Notes under the pieces: model-generated
Database searches by the model: none
What the model was told of the DNA's origin: nothing
The model's input: only the letters and a program-made list of their open reading frames with translations
NCBI GenBank assembly: GCA_025355705.1
Contig: JANXZD010000354.1
Coordinates: 1 to 9,332, forward strand
Origin: Bacteroidota bacterium
GTDB taxonomy: Bacteria; Bacteroidota; Ignavibacteria; UBA10030; UBA8401
DNA: 9,332 nucleotides
Reading direction: 5' to 3'
Position numbers and translations under genes: made by a program
Part shown: positions 7,989-9,332 of the stretch, one piece after another
Position numbering within the stretch: position 1 is the stretch's first letter
How the letters are laid out: each line of letters begins with the position of its first letter

Positions 7989-8417
7989 TTAATGAAGAGT
8001 TTTGATCATGCGAAGCACATTCTTATCACTATGGAGATTGAATTCAACTTTATCCATGATCCGTTTCATCAGATACACTCCAAGACCGCCGCGGCGATAA
8101 TGGGCTAAATAATCTTTCATATCGGGAGATTGTATGGCATTCGCGTCGAAATGCTTTCCGTTATCGGAGATGATTATTTCGAAATCATTCCCTTTTCGAA
8201 TGATATCAATGTCAATCCGTTGATCCGGTGCGTACGCATATCCGTGTTTGATGATGTTCGTGCATGCTTCATCAACTGCAATAGTGATCTTATTGATATC
8301 ATCCTCAATAAATCCATGCGACCGTGCCTGACCGGACACAAATTCACGTACATCATTCAGCCGTTCCGTTTGGCTCAGAATTGTCAGCGTGGATTTATAT
8401 GATTGTTGATTTGCCAT
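7989..8417 (-). CDS. rsbW: RsbW/SpoIIAB-like serine kinase (HATPase_c family, anti-sigma factor type)
   Basis: The ATG at 8417 gives 142 residues; an in-frame TTG at 8432 would add five (M-I-L-T-I). Neither has a Shine-Dalgarno, so ATG is preferred. The GHKL ATPase motifs are complete: N box VDEACTNIIKHGY (Glu50, Asn54, His58), G1 box SDNGKHFD (Asp85, Gly87) and G2 box RRGGLGVYLMKRIMD (Gly110, Gly111, Gly113). Relatives bind a target protein, often a sigma factor, and phosphorylate an RsbV partner to stay free for that target. The conserved Glu50/Asn54 pair argues for an active kinase. The upstream RsbV-like gene ends 24 bases away and the downstream RsbU-like gene starts 4 bases away, which is the standard partner-switching arrangement. 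No sigma factor gene is in view, so the target is unknown and need not be a sigma factor. Confidence 0.9.
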   Translation of the reverse strand: MANQQSYKSTLTILSQTERLNDVREFVSGQARSHGFIEDDINKITIAVDEACTNIIKHGYAYAPDQRIDIDIIRKGNDFEIIISDNGKHFDANAIQSPDMKDYLAHYRRGGLGVYLMKRIMDKVEFNLHSDKNVLRMIKTLH

Positions 8418-8441
8418 GATCGTCAGAATCAATCGGTCGTT

Positions 8442-8795
8442 TTATGGTGTTTCGAATTTTTTTGCAGCATCCTCTTCAAGCTTTACAATGTCATACAGCA
8501 TCGGAAAACCGAGCAGATCAAAGATATTGAACACCTTTGGCGACATATCGGAAAGTTTAATATCGCCGCCACCTGAACGCACATCCTCAATGAATGCCAT
8601 AAAGACACCAAGTCCGGCACTTGAGATGTACGACATCTCTCTGCAATTCACGATGATTCGAAATTTCTTTTCGTTCAACATTTTTTGGAATGCTTCTTCG
8701 AGGGTCGGTGTCGTGTGGGCATCTAAATATCCCTTCAACTCCAACACATGGATATTGTTGGCTCGTTCTCGAATATGTACTTTAAAATCACTCAT
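8442..8795 (-). CDS. rsbV: RsbV/SpoIIAA-like STAS-domain anti-sigma factor antagonist
   Basis: This 117-residue protein is a single STAS domain. ELKGYLDAHTTPTLEEAF is the typical first half, and NCREMSYISSAGLGVF carries the phosphorylation loop. Aligning the G-L-G-V with SpoIIAA and RsbV places the phosphorylatable residue at Ser59; Ser58 takes the position of the Asp found in those proteins. In its unphosphorylated form the family binds an RsbW-type kinase and frees the kinase's target. Phosphorylation by the kinase turns this off and an RsbU-type phosphatase restores it; all three partners are encoded around it. The ATG at 8795 has a good Shine-Dalgarno (AGGAG). An 87-base gap, with a possible promoter, separates it from the preceding phosphatase gene, so it may start its own transcript. 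Size and motifs are normal for the family. Confidence 0.93.
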   Translation of the reverse strand: MSDFKVHIRERANNIHVLELKGYLDAHTTPTLEEAFQKMLNEKKFRIIVNCREMSYISSAGLGVFMAFIEDVRSGGGDIKLSDMSPKVFNIFDLLGFPMLYDIVKLEEDAAKKFETP

Positions 8796-8800
8796 ACGTG

Positions 8801-8805
8801 CTCCT
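8801..8805 (-). promoter_or_regulatory. Ribosome binding site AGGAG for the RsbV-like gene
   Basis: On the minus strand AGGAG lies 5 bases before the ATG at 8795. It is the best Shine-Dalgarno sequence in the window and fixes that start. It suggests the RsbV-like protein is translated more independently than its downstream neighbours. Confidence 0.75.
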
Positions 8806-8851
8806 AAAAGGATAAACGGTTTATATTCAACGTAGTTTCAGCGCTTTGAAA

Positions 8852-8878
8852 ATTATAATATCTCATTGAAGAGATCAA
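8852..8878 (-). promoter_or_regulatory. Possible promoter ahead of the RsbV-like gene
   Basis: In the 87-base gap before the RsbV-like gene, the minus strand carries a perfect TATAAT (8857-8852) with TTGATC (8878-8873) 15 bases upstream. The spacing is shorter than the usual 16-18. The downstream bases also give TAATTTTC, one change from the Bacteroidota-type TAnnTTTG. In AT-rich sequence such matches arise by chance, so this is tentative. Confidence 0.25.
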
Positions 8879-8882
8879 TTCA

Positions 8883-9332
8883 TTACAGCCACTTCACGAC
8901 AAAGATCGTAAGATCATCATGGTACCCTTTTGCATCCGTATAATTCCATACGGTTTGAATAATGGATTCTTTGATCTCTTCAGACGTTTTCTCTTTATGT
9001 CCACTCACAACATCCATTAAACGCTCGTAACCAAATTCTTCACCCGATGGAGAACGTGACTCGGTGACTCCGTCAGTATAAAATACGCAGACATCACCAC
9101 TTTTCATCATGATTTTTTTCTCTGCAATATTTTCTTCGAAGATCTTTCCAGTCTTTAGTCCAAGCCCTAAACCGTCCGGTTTTAGATATTCCTGCTTCGA
9201 TGCAGAGATATAGAGAATTGGACAATGACCTGCCCGTGCAATGATCAATTCTCCGGTTTTGATATTGAGCGTTGAATAAATTAAACTAATAAATGATCCC
9301 TTGTCAATACTTGAGACGAGTGCTTCATTTGC
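8883..9332 (-). CDS. RsbU-like PP2C serine phosphatase (C-terminal part, 5' end outside window)
   Basis: The frame runs open from the right edge; the TTG at 9248 is an internal Leu codon (...K-T-G-E-L-I-I-A-R) and not a start. The visible 149 residues are the second half of a SpoIIE/RsbU-type PP2C domain: a strand pair before ARAGHCPILYI, a PDGLGLGL turn, SGDVCVFYTDGVTES with the metal-binding Asp-Gly, FGYERL, and the closing YHDDLTIFVVKW with its Asp pair. The layout parallels the complete phosphatase at 6287-7984, but the two are clearly divergent in sequence. It is probably a second phosphatase for the RsbV-like protein encoded 87 bases downstream on the same strand, with a different sensor domain lying outside the window. 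The N-terminal motifs (GGDYYD, DVSGKG equivalents) are not visible, so activity cannot be judged fully. Confidence 0.88.
   Translation of the reverse strand, partial: ANEALVSSIDKGSFISLIYSTLNIKTGELIIARAGHCPILYISASKQEYLKPDGLGLGLKTGKIFEENIAEKKIMMKSGDVCVFYTDGVTESRSPSGEEFGYERLMDVVSGHKEKTSEEIKESIIQTVWNYTDAKGYHDDLTIFVVKWL

Noticed and set aside
8416..8835. Open frame of 139 codons on the plus strand opposite the RsbV-like gene
   Set aside because: It is antisense to a gene with clear STAS motifs and a good ribosome binding site, and its translation shows no recognisable family features.
8860..8875. Small hairpin ATCTC-attgaa-GAGAT just after the stop of the partial phosphatase gene
   Set aside because: Only 5 base pairs and an interrupted T tract (ATTATAATTTT); too weak to call a terminator.

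Overview
The window reads as a stretch of chromosome from a Gram-negative bacterium of moderate-to-low GC. Lipid A and LPS core genes (LpxH, an LpxL-type acyltransferase, a heptosyltransferase) imply an outer membrane. Most genes lack a clear Shine-Dalgarno sequence. The protein style (UMF1-type MFS transporter, a PBP1A with a Cys-containing C-terminal tail, GAF-GAF-PP2C regulators) suggests the Bacteroidota/Chlorobi/Ignavibacteria (FCB) group. That placement is inference from general familiarity, not from a marker gene. No mobile element, CRISPR array, tRNA or rRNA was seen, and coding density is very high: no gap exceeds about 90 bases.

Left half, plus strand (1-4260). The C-terminal half of a UMF1/Atg22-like MFS transporter enters from the left edge. 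It is followed 15 bases later by a small exported protein resembling the N-terminal domain of DsbD. That gene overlaps by 4 bases (ATGA) with an LpxH-type UDP-2,3-diacylglucosamine diphosphatase. After 63 bases comes a complete class A penicillin-binding protein (PBP1A). A strong hairpin with a T-rich tail lies just behind it and overlaps the end of the convergent gene.

Right half, minus strand (9332 down to 4283). In transcription order: the C-terminal part of an RsbU-like PP2C phosphatase running off the right edge; an RsbV-like STAS antagonist; an RsbW-like kinase; a complete GAF-GAF-PP2C phosphatase (RsbU-like); an LpxL/HtrB-type acyltransferase; and an ADP-heptose:LPS heptosyltransferase (GT9). 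Internal gaps are 87, 24, 4, 58 and 2 bases, so one or two polycistronic transcripts are likely.

How they fit together. Both halves are mostly envelope biogenesis: lipid A (LpxH, acyltransferase), LPS core (heptosyltransferase), peptidoglycan (PBP1A) and possibly periplasmic thiol chemistry. The other theme is a partner-switching circuit. In known systems an RsbW kinase phosphorylates RsbV, and RsbU phosphatases reverse this in response to signals. Here two phosphatases bracket one RsbV-RsbW pair. No sigma factor or other output is visible, so the target is unknown. The same-strand arrangement with LPS genes is suggestive but does not prove a functional link.
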